Shown here in pieces: positions 9,022 through 17,997 of a stretch of DNA of 64,000 bases. Position 1 is the first letter of the stretch. Every line of letters begins with the position of its first letter. The stretch is taken from NCBI RefSeq assembly GCF_021172065.1, contig NZ_CP087880.1, forward strand, positions 741,111 to 805,110, written 5' to 3'. The position numbers and the translations under genes were made by a program. Source of the stretch: Pseudocitrobacter corydidari. GTDB taxonomy: Bacteria > Pseudomonadota > Gammaproteobacteria > Enterobacterales > Enterobacteriaceae. Under the pieces are notes generated by a model. It had not been told where the DNA came from and made no database searches. It worked only from the letters and a program-made list of their open reading frames with translations.

Positions 9022-9608
9022 TTTTATTATTAATGCTCGTAACTGTCAAAATATAAATGCCATGTTTTCTTCCATTTGCATATAAAATAACAGTTCCTTT
9101 TGTTACCCGGTACAACTCTGCACACAGGTCACGAAGTGAACAATGTGTGAGCATGAGATGATACTTAAATCTGTAAGATGAAGTTATTAAGTATAATCCC
9201 GTGTATTATTTTATTACCACAATCAATCTGTTCTTTAAAGAATAAAATCAAGAAAATTAATTTTTAAGTGTGATTTAAACTGCGCGTAGCATAATTGTTT
9301 CATTAGGTTAACTTAAGGATTGGCAAGTGATTACACAGCGACTACTTTTAACTGTACTTTCGGGCCTTTCTCGATGAGGGAAGGTGATGACGATGAACAA
9401 TATGAATAGATGAAGTGCTGGGCGATAAAGCCTAATAATCGGATATTTCACTGGCATCAAAGCAACGTATAGATATCTGCATAAATTAAAATATGGGTAA
9501 GTAACCCCATGCGTTTTAGGTATATTTAACTCAACGGTCAGAAAACAGGCTATGCTTAAAAAACCGACTGTATGTCGGGTGGGGAAAACAAACAATAAAG
9601 GAGCTTAT
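9022..9608. other. AT-rich non-coding gap
   Basis: About 590 bp between the HAAAP permease and the small gene at 9609. Very AT-rich, with the promoters expected for both divergent genes. A short hairpin (CCGAC-tgtat-GTCGG, about 9562-9576) sits in the likely leader of the small gene. No gene or RNA could be supported. Confidence 0.4.
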
Positions 9609-9851
9609 ATGTTTGAGTTTTGTCCAAAGTCTATGAAAACTAACGTAGATTTCATTGCCTTTACCGTTGCGAAAATGGAGTATGAACAACGAGGCCTGTG
9701 CGCACGCGCTGTCGTGGGTAATATGCCGTTAGAGATGTCTGAGCACTTCCAACAGCGTTTGCGCTTTTATCGCGATCAGCTAAAGGGCTTTGCTCCGCAG
9801 CATAGCGATCGTTACCCCTCTTCAAAGCCTGATGTTCTCGATTTCCGTTAA
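9609..9851 (+). CDS. small uncharacterised protein (80 aa)
   Basis: ATG at 9609 follows AAAGGAG with good spacing and gives MFEFCPKSMKTNVDFIAFTV..., ending PDVLDFR. I do not recognise the family. The protein is soluble, contains two Cys and has a basic, amphipathic middle (SEHFQQRLRFYRDQLKGF). A short hairpin lies upstream in the leader and a terminator-like hairpin follows, so it looks like an independent small transcription unit. The good ribosome site and terminator argue that it is a real gene. Confidence 0.6.
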   Translation: MFEFCPKSMKTNVDFIAFTVAKMEYEQRGLCARAVVGNMPLEMSEHFQQRLRFYRDQLKGFAPQHSDRYPSSKPDVLDFR

Positions 9852-9862
9852 ATGCCCCTGTA

Positions 9863-9890
9863 CGCCCCGGATAAATATTCGGGGTGCTTT
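9863..9890 (+). terminator. probable intrinsic terminator
   Basis: CCCCG...CGGGG stem with an AT-rich loop followed by TGCTTT, just after the stop at 9851. Confidence 0.5.
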
Positions 9891-9961
9891 CAATACTATT
9901 ACGTGTAATACACATTCCCTTAGGCTAAATTTAATCCACGACTTTTTGTTGAGGATGAATA

Positions 9962-11545
9962 ATGACGACCACCGCCTCCAGCGGCTTTGGCCCATTACGC
10001 CAGACTGTATTCGCAGTTCTTTGGGTAGCAACAATTATTGGTAATATAGGCTCTTTCGCGCGCGATATTGCCAGCTCATGGTTAGTGACCGATCTCTCTT
10101 CCTCACCGTTAGCCGTTGCGATGGTTCAGGCGGCGGCGACGTTGCCGGTGTTCCTGCTCGCCATCCCCGCCGGGGTGCTCTCTGATATTCTTGATCGCCG
10201 TAAATTCTTAATCGGTATTCAGATATTGATGGCAAGCGTCAGTATTTGCCTGTTGCTGCTTTCCGCTACGGGTCTGCAAACCATTCTGTCGCTGGTGGCG
10301 CTTACCTTTGTAGGTGGGATCGGCGCGGCGTTAATGGGGCCAACCTGGCAGGCGATTGTGCCTGAGCTGGTGAAGAAGCAGGATCTGCGCGATGCCGTCG
10401 CGCTGAACTCGCTGGGCATTAACATTGCTCGCGCGATTGGCCCGGCGCTGGGCGGGATTGTGCTGGCCACCTTTGGTACGTCAGTTACCTACGGCGTGGA
10501 TGTTATCAGTTATCTGTTTGTGATTACGGCTCTGCTGTGGTGGAAGAGGGCGAAAACCGATAGCGATGAGCTGGCGGAAAAATTCTTCGGTGCTTTTCGT
10601 GCCGGGCTGCGCTACACCATGGCCAGCCGTGAGCTACACGTGGTGCTGTTGCGCACGTTTCTGTTCTTCGCGTTTTGCAGCTCCGTTTGGGCGTTGCTTC
10701 CGCTGGTCGCGCGCCGCGTGCTGGGCGGTGATGCGGGCTTCTACGGGATTTTGCTGGGCGCAGTCGGCGTAGGGGCGATTGCTGGCGCGTTTCTGTTACC
10801 CACATTGCGGCAAAAATGCAGTGCGGATGGTCTGCTTTTACTGGCGTCGATCATTACCGCTTCCGTGATGGCGCTGCTGTCGATTGCGCCGCCGCAATGG
10901 TTGGCGGTGGTGGCGCTGGTGGTGCTGGGCTGCGGCTGGATTATTGCGCTGACCACATTCAACGGCGTAGCGCAGTCGATTTTACCGAACTGGGTTCGTG
11001 GCCGCTCTCTGGCGGTCTATCTGACCGTCTTTAATGGAGCGATGACGGCGGGCAGTCTCGCCTGGGGGGCGCTGGCGCAATCGGCTGGCGTGCAGGAAAC
11101 CCTGTTCATTGGCGCTATTGGCATCATTGTTATTGGTGTTGTCAGTTATCGCCTGCGCCTGCCAAAAGGGGAATCGGATCTGCTGCCGTCCAACCATTGG
11201 CCAGAGCCGCTGACGGCGGAGGTGGTTGAACACGATCGCGGGCCCGTGTTGATTCAGATTGAGTACGACGTTGATCCGCAGCATCGCGCGCCTTTCCTGA
11301 AAGCCATTTATAACCTGGCTTACGAGCGGCGGCGGGATGGGGCCTATAACTGGGGGATCACCGAAGATTCTGCCAACCCGCGCATTTTGCTGGAGTGGTT
11401 TATGGTGGAGTCCTGGGCTGAACATTTGCGCCAGCACCGGAGAGTGTCAAAGGCTGATGCGGATATCCAGGCAGAACTGCTGCAATATCACACGGGCGAT
11501 GAACCGCCAAAAGTGCGGCACTTTATTACCACGCCAAGGCCATAA
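9962..11545 (+). CDS. MFS exporter (EntS-like, MFS_3) with extra C-terminal domain
   Basis: A 527-residue protein. Residues about 10-405 are a 12-helix major facilitator of the MFS_3/EntS group (LVTDLSSSPLAVAMVQAA, GVLSDILDRRKF, a duplicate ARAIGPALGG motif). Residues about 420-527 form a soluble tail (PVLIQIEYDVDPQHRAPFLK, then ILLEWFMVESWAEHLRQHRR) that looks like a dimeric alpha+beta barrel of the antibiotic-biosynthesis-monooxygenase type; this is inference from the pattern. Such exporters usually handle siderophores or drugs; the substrate is unknown. It lies head-to-tail against the SRPBCC gene with a shared palindromic terminator, next to a detoxification-like cluster. Ribosome site GAGG lies before the ATG. 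Confidence 0.8.
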   Translation: MTTTASSGFGPLRQTVFAVLWVATIIGNIGSFARDIASSWLVTDLSSSPLAVAMVQAAATLPVFLLAIPAGVLSDILDRRKFLIGIQILMASVSICLLLLSATGLQTILSLVALTFVGGIGAALMGPTWQAIVPELVKKQDLRDAVALNSLGINIARAIGPALGGIVLATFGTSVTYGVDVISYLFVITALLWWKRAKTDSDELAEKFFGAFRAGLRYTMASRELHVVLLRTFLFFAFCSSVWALLPLVARRVLGGDAGFYGILLGAVGVGAIAGAFLLPTLRQKCSADGLLLLASIITASVMALLSIAPPQWLAVVALVVLGCGWIIALTTFNGVAQSILPNWVRGRSLAVYLTVFNGAMTAGSLAWGALAQSAGVQETLFIGAIGIIVIGVVSYRLRLPKGESDLLPSNHWPEPLTAEVVEHDRGPVLIQIEYDVDPQHRAPFLKAIYNLAYERRRDGAYNWGITEDSANPRILLEWFMVESWAEHLRQHRRVSKADADIQAELLQYHTGDEPPKVRHFITTPRP

Positions 11546-11552
11546 ATAACCC

Positions 11553-11577
11553 GCGTCAGGGGCGGGGCCCCTGACGC
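11553..11577. terminator. palindromic terminator between convergent genes
   Basis: GCGTCAGGGGC and GCCCCTGACGC form a near-perfect inverted repeat between the MFS gene and the SRPBCC gene. The T run is weak, so this is more a strong hairpin than a textbook terminator. Confidence 0.55.
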
Positions 11578-11584
11578 GAATTCA

Positions 11585-12103
11585 TCACGCCTTCTTCGCA
11601 CTCATCGCCGCAGCAACCAATCCGTCCAGCCACTCCTGGTGCCCGTTAAGCATCGGGTTAGGGCGCGTGGCGGCGAGCTCTTTTGCTGGCTGGCCGTTCT
11701 GTGTTTCCTGGGTCAAGATGCGCACGCGGTTACCCGGCATGTCTTCCAAGAGCCACGCGTGGTGTACATCGAGACGATCGGCGGCATTCTCTTCACCAGA
11801 CCAACCGTGCCAGGCGACGCGCGCGGGTTGTCCTTCAGCTGGCGGGACATACTCGACGACCTGAGATTCCACCGGGAAACCGAAAGTGCTGAAGTAAAAA
11901 CGGACGCCTTTTTCCAGTTCAGGACCTTTATTATCGTAGAAACGAACGTCAGCGGAATTTTTGTAGTAGTCCGGCCACAGGAAAGGCTGGTTCAGGAACG
12001 GCCAAACGTCGCTCACGCTAAGCCCGGCAATAATCATTTCGTTTGAGACGAAGTTATCGGTGAATCCCGGAACAAAATCTTCTGGCCAGTTAATTGCGTT
12101 CAT
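11585..12103 (-). CDS. SRPBCC (START-like) domain protein
   Basis: A 172-residue soluble protein starting MNAINWPEDFVPGFTDNFVS after AGGAG at 12111-12115; a start five codons earlier lacks a ribosome site. The pattern (VWPFLNQPFLWPDYYKN, GVRFYFSTFGFPVESQVVEY, VRILTQETQNG) is that of polyketide-cyclase/START-like helix-grip folds that bind hydrophobic ligands. Function is unknown. It is the last of four minus-strand genes (old yellow enzyme, ArsR, LysR, this one), with its own 126-bp upstream region containing an ATAAG-N4-CTTAT dyad, suggesting control by the neighbouring LysR protein. Confidence 0.75.
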   Translation of the reverse strand: MNAINWPEDFVPGFTDNFVSNEMIIAGLSVSDVWPFLNQPFLWPDYYKNSADVRFYDNKGPELEKGVRFYFSTFGFPVESQVVEYVPPAEGQPARVAWHGWSGEENAADRLDVHHAWLLEDMPGNRVRILTQETQNGQPAKELAATRPNPMLNGHQEWLDGLVAAAMSAKKA

Positions 12104-12214
12104 AGTGTATCTCCTCAAATCATGTCAATGGCGCTAAAGTCGTGCGTCTCAGCGGTATGAAACTATTATCGGCAGATTCACTTATAAGACAAATTAGCAA
12201 TCACGATATAATTC

Positions 12215-12228
12215 ATAAGATAACTTAT
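12215..12228. promoter_or_regulatory. possible LysR-type operator upstream of the SRPBCC gene
   Basis: ATAAGATAACTTAT is a dyad with five-base arms, preceded by the palindrome CTTATAAG at 12181-12188. Both lie in the 126 bp between the LysR stop and the SRPBCC start. Assignment to the adjacent LysR regulator is inference. Confidence 0.35.
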
Positions 12229-12229
12229 A

Positions 12230-13138
12230 TCAGGCGGAGGCGTTCTGGCTTACCTCGACGCAAAGCGCGCGGATCCACTGATGCGCAGGGTCACGATGGT
12301 TCCGTTCGTGCCACGCCATACTTTTGGTGAAGCCGGGCACATCCAGCGGTGGCGGCATAATGGTCAAATGTTCATGCTGCAGGGCAAGACGGCGGGGGAC
12401 GACGGCAATCATATCCGTCATCCGTAAAATCTCGGGCAAGACCAGGAAGCTATTTACAGACATGCCGACATGCCGGGTGCGGCCAAGCGTTGCCAGCGCC
12501 TCGTCAGTTACGCCCCAGAAACCGCCTTCTGAGGAGACGAGAATGTGGTCCTGCGCGCAAAACTGGTCGAGACTGAGTGTGCCCGAGGCGGCGACGGGAT
12601 GATCGGCGCGCATCATGCAGACGTACTCCTCCTCATAAAGCGCGCGTCCGTGAAGATCGCCGGGTGTGGTGGCGGGCGTAACCAGCGCCAGATCAACGTC
12701 GCCACGCTCCAGCAGGGAAAACAGACGTTCATCATCAACCGGACGCACGGCGACGCGGATCCCCGGCGCGCGTTTTTTTAGCGCACTCATCAGCGGCACT
12801 ATCACCGCTTTTAACGCGTAATCGGTGGCCATAATCGAGCAGGTCATTTCGGCGCTCAATGGGTCGAAATGGGCGGGCTTCAGCAGAATCGAGATGTCGG
12901 TCAGGATCTGCTTAACCGGCGCGGCAAGCTCGCGGGCCCGTGCCGTCGGCACCATGCCCCGCTGCGCGCGAACAAACAGCGGATCGCCAAAATAGTCGCG
13001 CAAGCGTGTCAGCATACCGCTGACGGCGGGCTGCGTCAGCGAAAGCCGCTGGGCGGCTCGGGTGACGCTGCCTTCGTCAATCAACGCGTCGAGCGCCTTC
13101 AACAGGTTGAGATCCAGCGATCTGATATCATTATTCAT
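12230..13138 (-). CDS. LysR-family transcriptional regulator
   Basis: A 302-residue regulator with an N-terminal HTH (LDLNLLKALDALIDEGSVTRAAQRLSLTQ region, residues about 5-65) of the NodD/NahR/LinR-like subgroup, whose members often begin with LDLNLL. The rest is a periplasmic-binding-like effector domain. The effector is unknown. The gene lies between an ArsR-type gene and an SRPBCC gene on the same strand, so it is a good candidate to control the SRPBCC gene, the old yellow enzyme gene or both. No frameshift seen. Confidence 0.88.
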   Translation of the reverse strand: MNNDIRSLDLNLLKALDALIDEGSVTRAAQRLSLTQPAVSGMLTRLRDYFGDPLFVRAQRGMVPTARARELAAPVKQILTDISILLKPAHFDPLSAEMTCSIMATDYALKAVIVPLMSALKKRAPGIRVAVRPVDDERLFSLLERGDVDLALVTPATTPGDLHGRALYEEEYVCMMRADHPVAASGTLSLDQFCAQDHILVSSEGGFWGVTDEALATLGRTRHVGMSVNSFLVLPEILRMTDMIAVVPRRLALQHEHLTIMPPPLDVPGFTKSMAWHERNHRDPAHQWIRALCVEVSQNASA

Positions 13139-13248
13139 AATGTAAGCGTCACGATGCGATAAGAATAGTTATGGAATGCTAGCGTCTGGGCGGGGTGGTG
13201 TCTATGCAGCGGCGAAGCAAATTGGGCGACGAGGTGTCGCCCGAGGGA

Positions 13249-13563
13249 TCAGAGGTGTTCCAGAAACTCAGAAACATTGTGGGCCATAGTATCAATGCCC
13301 GATTCAACGCGCCGATAGTAGGTCCATTTCCCGACCTTGCTGGCCTCCAGCAAGCCCGCTTCCTGCATCGCCTTCAGGCACAAGGAGGTGGCGGGCTGCG
13401 AGAGCCCGGCTTTGTCCTGAATCAGACTGGCGCAGACACCATAGACATCATAGTCATAAAGTTGGCTGTACCCGGCGAATGACTCGTGCGGATTTTTCAG
13501 CCATTTCAGAATGGCAACGCGCGTGGGATTCGACAGTAACTTCATGGCGTTTTCAGGTGTCAT
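13249..13563 (-). CDS. ArsR-type winged-helix regulator
   Basis: A 104-residue protein with the ArsR/SmtB-like winged helix: AMKLLSNPTRVAILKWLKNP, then QDKAGLSQPATSLCLKAMQEAGLLEASKVGKWTYYRR. The classical metal motif ELCVCDL is absent; Cys residues occur at DVYGVCASL and SLCLKAM, so a thiol- or quinone-responsive role is possible but unproven. It starts 18 bp downstream of the old yellow enzyme gene and probably forms an operon with it, a common arrangement of small-ligand or redox repressors with flavin reductases. Confidence 0.8.
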   Translation of the reverse strand: MTPENAMKLLSNPTRVAILKWLKNPHESFAGYSQLYDYDVYGVCASLIQDKAGLSQPATSLCLKAMQEAGLLEASKVGKWTYYRRVESGIDTMAHNVSEFLEHL

Positions 13564-13581
13564 GCGACCTCATTACTCTGT

Positions 13582-14703
13582 TTATGAATAAACCGGGTAA
13601 TCAGTATACCCGTTACTTCCGCCGCCATACATGGATGATTCATCAACGGCATTCAGCGGGAAGCCGTTTTTCAGACGCGCCGGAAGGTCCGGGTTGGCGA
13701 TAAACGGTCGCCCAAAACCAAACATATCGCCCCAGTGGTTATCCAGCATGCGCTGCGCTTTTTCTGCCGTGTAGCGGCCCGCGTACATGATCGGATTGCG
13801 GAATGCGACACGCAGCGCGGCGCGGAAATCTTCCGGCAGGTCCGGGCTGTTGTTCCAGTCCGCTTCGGCAATGGAGAGATAACCCACACCGGCATCGTTC
13901 AGCAGGCGGGCAGCGGTGGTCCAGGTTTCATGCGGGTCCGATTCGACCAGACCGAGATAGACCCTGTCTTCGTCGGTGGTGGTGAACAGCGGTGAGAAAC
14001 GCACGCCGACGCGCTGGCTGCCAAACACATCGCTCACCGCATCGGTGACTTCCTTTAAAAAGCGCAGACGGTTGGTCAGGCTGCCGCCGTATTCATCCGT
14101 GCGCTGGTTGGTGTGCTCAGAAATAAACTGATTGATCAAATACCCGTTCGCCGCATGCAGTTCCACGCCGTCGAAGCCGGCGCGTTTAGCGTTAATAGCG
14201 GCCTGGCGGTAGAGCTCGACCAGTTCTTTGACCTCTGCCGTACTCAGCTCACGCGGCTGGCTCGGGGCGGTCAGCATGCCTCCGCCGGGCGCGGTTTCGA
14301 TAAAAACACGCACGTTCGTGGCGGCAATGGGCGACGGTGCGACTGGCGGCTGTTGATTCGGCTGAAGCGAGGTATGCGATACGCGCCCAACGTGCCACAG
14401 CTGGCAGAAAATCACGCCGCCTTGCTGGTGGACGGCCTCTGTCACTTTTTTCCAGCCTGCAACCTGCGCATCGCTGTGAATGCCCGGCGTCCAGGCGTAG
14501 CCCTGGCCACGGGGTTCAATCTGTGTGCCTTCGGTGATCAGCAGCCCGGCGCTGGCGCGTTGGCGATAATATTCAACCATCAGCGGGCCTGGCACATTCC
14601 CCGGTTGTTCGCTGCGACAGCGAGTCAGCGGCGGCAGGATCACACGGTTGCGTAAGGTCAGGCCGCCCAGGGAGAGTGGGCTAAAGAGAGTGTCGTTTTT
14701 CAT
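13582..14703 (-). CDS. old yellow enzyme family alkene reductase (NemA-like)
   Basis: FMN-dependent NAD(P)H reductase of activated alkenes, nitro compounds and quinones, acting in the cytosol. 373 residues, a single TIM barrel. Visible: LRNRVILPPLTRCRS near the start, the catalytic pair in VELHAANGYL (His and Asn, followed by Tyr), and the flavin-phosphate region GFGRPFIANPDLP. It resembles E. coli NemA, whose gene is regulated by NemR; here the partner is an ArsR-type gene 18 bp downstream, so it is probably a paralogue. Divergent from the VOC gene at 14879 across 175 AT-rich bases. Confidence 0.9.
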   Translation of the reverse strand: MKNDTLFSPLSLGGLTLRNRVILPPLTRCRSEQPGNVPGPLMVEYYRQRASAGLLITEGTQIEPRGQGYAWTPGIHSDAQVAGWKKVTEAVHQQGGVIFCQLWHVGRVSHTSLQPNQQPPVAPSPIAATNVRVFIETAPGGGMLTAPSQPRELSTAEVKELVELYRQAAINAKRAGFDGVELHAANGYLINQFISEHTNQRTDEYGGSLTNRLRFLKEVTDAVSDVFGSQRVGVRFSPLFTTTDEDRVYLGLVESDPHETWTTAARLLNDAGVGYLSIAEADWNNSPDLPEDFRAALRVAFRNPIMYAGRYTAEKAQRMLDNHWGDMFGFGRPFIANPDLPARLKNGFPLNAVDESSMYGGGSNGYTDYPVYS

Positions 14704-14878
14704 GATAAAGCATTCTTCTGCTACAAAAGGTGTGGGGTATTATATTTATAAATTTAAATGTGTAAATGCAAAATGTAGTTTTAAGGTGACGCTTTCTGTG
14801 CTGATAACTGGCATAGTGATGAAAAATAAGCCGTTCAGACAACTGGTTACGGATTAAAATCTGAGAAAGAGGTGAAAG

Positions 14879-15262
14879 ATGAAAGTTGCCCACATTGCAC
14901 TATGGACGCGACAGCTTGAGACTCAGGCTCGCTTCTGGGTTGATTTCTTTGAGGGATCAATCAACGAAAAGTACTGCAGCAAAACCAATCCCGGCTTTGA
15001 ATCTTACTTTGTTAAGATTGGCGAGGATGTGGCGATTGAGCTCATGACCAAGCCAGGATTAAGTGCGCGTGAGCCGGATAACAACACCAGCGGTTGGGTG
15101 CATCTGGCGATTGCCGTCGGCGCGAAGACGAAAGTCGATGCCCTGGCACAGAGAGCACAAACTCAGGGAATTTTAGTCTCCGCCCCGCGTACCACGGGGG
15201 ATGGTTACTATGAAGCGGTCATTAAAGATCCTGATGGCAATTTAATTGAGATCGTTGAGTAA
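14879..15262 (+). CDS. VOC (glyoxalase/bleomycin resistance) superfamily protein
   Basis: A 127-residue one-domain protein with two beta-alpha-beta-beta-beta units. Metal-ligand-like positions are visible: H5 in KVAHIALW, H in WVHLAIAV and E in NLIEIVE, the standard glyoxalase I spacing. AGAGGTG lies just before the ATG. It may be a lactoylglutathione lyase relative or a thiol-conjugate enzyme; substrate unknown. Divergent from the old yellow enzyme gene, so the two may respond to the same electrophile stress. Confidence 0.85.
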   Translation: MKVAHIALWTRQLETQARFWVDFFEGSINEKYCSKTNPGFESYFVKIGEDVAIELMTKPGLSAREPDNNTSGWVHLAIAVGAKTKVDALAQRAQTQGILVSAPRTTGDGYYEAVIKDPDGNLIEIVE

Positions 15263-15488
15263 ACGTTATTTCGTCATTTAAGAATGATTCCCTGATGTCA
15301 TTTCTCACACCATCAGGGAATATTCTGTGAATTATTACGTATCTTGTGTGATGGCTACGCATTGATCGCTCTTTATTTATCTGTTGATAGGATAATTCCA
15401 TATCAAAATAATTCTTTGAGATATTGAGCGCCCGTGCTGATTGTGGCTTACTATGATAAAACAATAATAGCCAATGACGGAGTGTCTT

Positions 15489-16211
15489 ATGTTATTTAAT
15501 AAGAAAATACCATTACTCGGTTTTTTCGTGTTATCAACCTCTGTATTGGCGAGTAATTCTTATGTGCCTGTTTTGTATAATCTTTCATTGTTATATGGAT
15601 TTACACCCATCAGTGGCCCAGTCAAAGAATTAAGCGTCTCTATTGAGAATGAAAAAGGGCAGACGATATATGAACTGGAAGCGACGCTAAGTCAAAGTGG
15701 GTGTCTTAATACTCTGCAATTTAATGATAAACGAAAGCGATCAGAATTGATTCTCAGGCGCGATGGGCGAACGCTCAAAGGAATTAAAGACTGGTCAATT
15801 ATTACTATGTCATTAGATGAAAAATGTAATATTGTGTCAAAAACAGAAAGTGGCGGTCTGGAAGAATACCATACCGCAAAAAATGGTCTACTGATGTCGA
15901 CACGTTTTATGGGCAATAAAGTTTCTGAATATCTGTATGATGAACGCGGCAACGTCAATATGACGAAGTTCTACTCCTCGCGCGGGGTAACGGCCTCGAA
16001 CATAGTGATGTACAGTGACCCGGAGCATAAACCGCTGGATTACACGCTGATCAACTCCTCACGCTATTCAGAAAACTATGCCACCAACAGCGTGTGTCAG
16101 TACGATGAACGCGGTACGCCGAGAGAGTGTGATTTGACCATTACCTGGGAAGATAAGCCGGGCAAAAAGCCGCTCAGGTTGAAAGTGTATACGCAAGCGA
16201 CGTTTTATTGA
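15489..16211 (+). CDS. YnfC/UPF0257-like secreted protein
   Basis: A 240-residue protein from the ATG at 15489, chosen because ACGGAG precedes it by six bases; a start five codons upstream lacks a site. It has a signal peptide (MLFNKKIPLLGFFVLSTSVLA, Sec type). The mature part resembles E. coli lipoprotein YnfC: GPVKEL-x-E-G, LSQSGCLNTLQF, and a C-terminal LDYTLI...CQYDERGTPRECDLTI. Unlike YnfC it has no lipobox cysteine, so it should be soluble in the periplasm or processed by signal peptidase I. AT-rich relative to neighbours. Function of the family is unknown. Confidence 0.7.
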   Translation: MLFNKKIPLLGFFVLSTSVLASNSYVPVLYNLSLLYGFTPISGPVKELSVSIENEKGQTIYELEATLSQSGCLNTLQFNDKRKRSELILRRDGRTLKGIKDWSIITMSLDEKCNIVSKTESGGLEEYHTAKNGLLMSTRFMGNKVSEYLYDERGNVNMTKFYSSRGVTASNIVMYSDPEHKPLDYTLINSSRYSENYATNSVCQYDERGTPRECDLTITWEDKPGKKPLRLKVYTQATFY

Positions 16212-16224
16212 GACAAACACAAAA

Positions 16225-16246
16225 AAGCCAGGCGGATGCCTGGCTT
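16225..16246 (-). terminator. intrinsic terminator of the fumarase operon
   Basis: AAGCCAGGC-ggat-GCCTGGCTT; on the minus strand it is followed by TTTTTT, so it ends the fumarase transcript. Confidence 0.75.
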
Positions 16247-16254
16247 CGTCATGT

Positions 16255-16287
16255 AAGCCTGATAAGCGTAGCGCATCAGGCTTTTTT
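16255..16287 (+). terminator. REP-like palindrome acting as terminator of the YnfC-like gene
   Basis: AAGCCTGAT...ATCAGGCTT stem around AAGCGTAGCGC, followed by TTTTTT on the plus strand. The sequence is of the REP (repetitive extragenic palindrome) type common in enterobacteria. Confidence 0.7.
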
Positions 16288-16293
16288 ACGCGA

Positions 16294-17943
16294 TTAACGC
16301 TGTGAACACCCTGAGCACTGTTTGTTCTGGATCTGCTGGAAGAAGTCATTCCCTTTATCATCCACCAGGATAAAGGCCGGGAAGTTTTCCACTTCGATTT
16401 TCCAGATAGCTTCCATACCCAGTTCCGGATACGCCACGCATTCCAGACTCTTAATGCTGTCCTGTGCCAGAATAGCCGCCGGGCCGCCGATGCTGCCAAG
16501 GTAGAAACCACCGTGCTGTTTACAGGCATCGGTAACCTGCTGGCTGCGGTTGCCTTTTGCCAGCATCACCATGCTTGCGCCGTGCGACTGCAACAGATCC
16601 ACATAGCTGTCCATACGACCTGCGGTGGTTGGGCCGAGAGATCCAGAAGCATAACCTTCCGGTGTTTTAGCCGGGCCAGCGTAGTAGATCGGGTGATCTT
16701 TCACATACTGCGGCAGCTCTTCACCGTTATCAATCAGCTCTTTCAGTTTGGCGTGCGCGATATCACGGGCAACGATAATCGTCCCGTTCAGCGACAGGCG
16801 GGTAGAGACCGGATGCGCTGAAAGCTGTGCCAGAATTTCACTCATCGGCTGGTTCAGATTGATAGCAATGGCACTGCCTTCACCCTGCTGACGCAGTGCT
16901 TCCGGGATGTACTGCCCCGGATTGTGCTCCATCTTCTCGATCCAGATACCGTCGCGGTTGATCTTCGCTTTGATATTACGGTCCGCCGAGCAGGAAACGC
17001 CCATGCCGACCGGGCAGGATGCGCCGTGACGCGGCAGGCGGATCACGCGGATATCGTGAGCGAAATATTTTCCGCCGAACTGTGCGCCGAGGCCCAGGTT
17101 CTGCGCTTCCTGTAACAGTTCTTGCTCCAGCTTAACGTCACGGAACGCCTGACCGTGTTCGTTGCCTTCGGTTGGCAGGCTGTCATAGTAGCGGGTTGAC
17201 GCCAGCTTAACAGTTTTCAGCGTGCTCTCAGCGGATGTACCGCCAATCACGAATGCGATGTGGTAAGGAGGGCAGGCCGCCGTACCCAGCGTACGCATTT
17301 TCTCAACCAGATAGTTTTTCAGTTTCGCCGGAGTGATCAGCGCTTTGGTTTCCTGGTAGAGATAGGTTTTGTTGGCTGAACCGCCGCCTTTAGCGACGCA
17401 CAGGAACTTATACTCGTCGCCATCAACGCTGTAGAGATCAATCTGCGCAGGTAGGTTGGTTTTGGTGTTCACCTCGTTGTACATATCCAGCGGGGCGTTC
17501 TGCGAGTAGCGCAGGTTGTCTTCGGTGTAGGTGTTGTAAACACCACGCGCCAGAGCGGCTTCATCGCCGCCGCCGGTCCATACGCGCTGGCCTTTTTTAC
17601 CCATGATGATGGCAGTACCGGTATCCTGGCAGGTTGGCAGCACGCCTTTGGCGGCAATTTCTGAGTTGCGCAGGAATTGCAGCGCGACATATTTGTCGTT
17701 TTCGCTGGCTTGCGGGTCGTTCAGGATGGCGGCAACCTGTTTCTGGTGGGAAGGGCGCAGCATGAAAGAGGCGTCATGGAAAGCCTGCTGTGCCAGCAGA
17801 GTCAGCGCTTCTGGTTCAACTTTGAGAATTTCCTGGCCTTCAAATTCGGCGACGGAAACATGCTCGCGGCTCAGCAGGTAGTATTCGGTGTCATCTTTGC
17901 CAAGCGGGAAGGGGTTCTGGTAAACAAAAGGTTTATTCGACAT
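16294..17943 (-). CDS. fumB: class I fumarate hydratase (FumA/FumB type)
   Basis: Iron-sulfur fumarase, interconverting malate and fumarate. 549 residues, as FumA/FumB. The three cluster cysteines are visible in [10 protein letters not shown] (C105), [11 protein letters not shown] and [11 protein letters not shown]. The sequence is close to E. coli FumB throughout (MSNKPF-YQ-PFP-GKD-TEYYLL). Start is supported by GGAG before the ATG. It lies 54 bp after a dicarboxylate carrier gene and presumably shares its transcript, recalling E. coli dcuB-fumB. In context it would feed malate-derived fumarate to the fumarate reductase next door. FumA versus FumB is hard to separate by sequence; the anaerobic context favours FumB. 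Confidence 0.92.
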   Translation of the reverse strand: MSNKPFVYQNPFPLGKDDTEYYLLSREHVSVAEFEGQEILKVEPEALTLLAQQAFHDASFMLRPSHQKQVAAILNDPQASENDKYVALQFLRNSEIAAKGVLPTCQDTGTAIIMGKKGQRVWTGGGDEAALARGVYNTYTEDNLRYSQNAPLDMYNEVNTKTNLPAQIDLYSVDGDEYKFLCVAKGGGSANKTYLYQETKALITPAKLKNYLVEKMRTLGTAACPPYHIAFVIGGTSAESTLKTVKLASTRYYDSLPTEGNEHGQAFRDVKLEQELLQEAQNLGLGAQFGGKYFAHDIRVIRLPRHGASCPVGMGVSCSADRNIKAKINRDGIWIEKMEHNPGQYIPEALRQQGEGSAIAINLNQPMSEILAQLSAHPVSTRLSLNGTIIVARDIAHAKLKELIDNGEELPQYVKDHPIYYAGPAKTPEGYASGSLGPTTAGRMDSYVDLLQSHGASMVMLAKGNRSQQVTDACKQHGGFYLGSIGGPAAILAQDSIKSLECVAYPELGMEAIWKIEVENFPAFILVDDKGNDFFQQIQNKQCSGCSQR

Positions 17944-17997
17944 AGCTATTGCTCCATAAAATAAAACCGCCGGACGTTACCCTCCGGCGGTTGAGAA

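Noticed and set aside
9308..9595. 95-codon minus-strand frame in the AT-rich gap
   Set aside because: No ribosome site, no recognisable features, composition like non-coding DNA.
16255..16287. CRISPR-like or attachment palindrome
   Set aside because: It is a single REP-type palindrome with a T run; no array of spaced repeats exists in the window.
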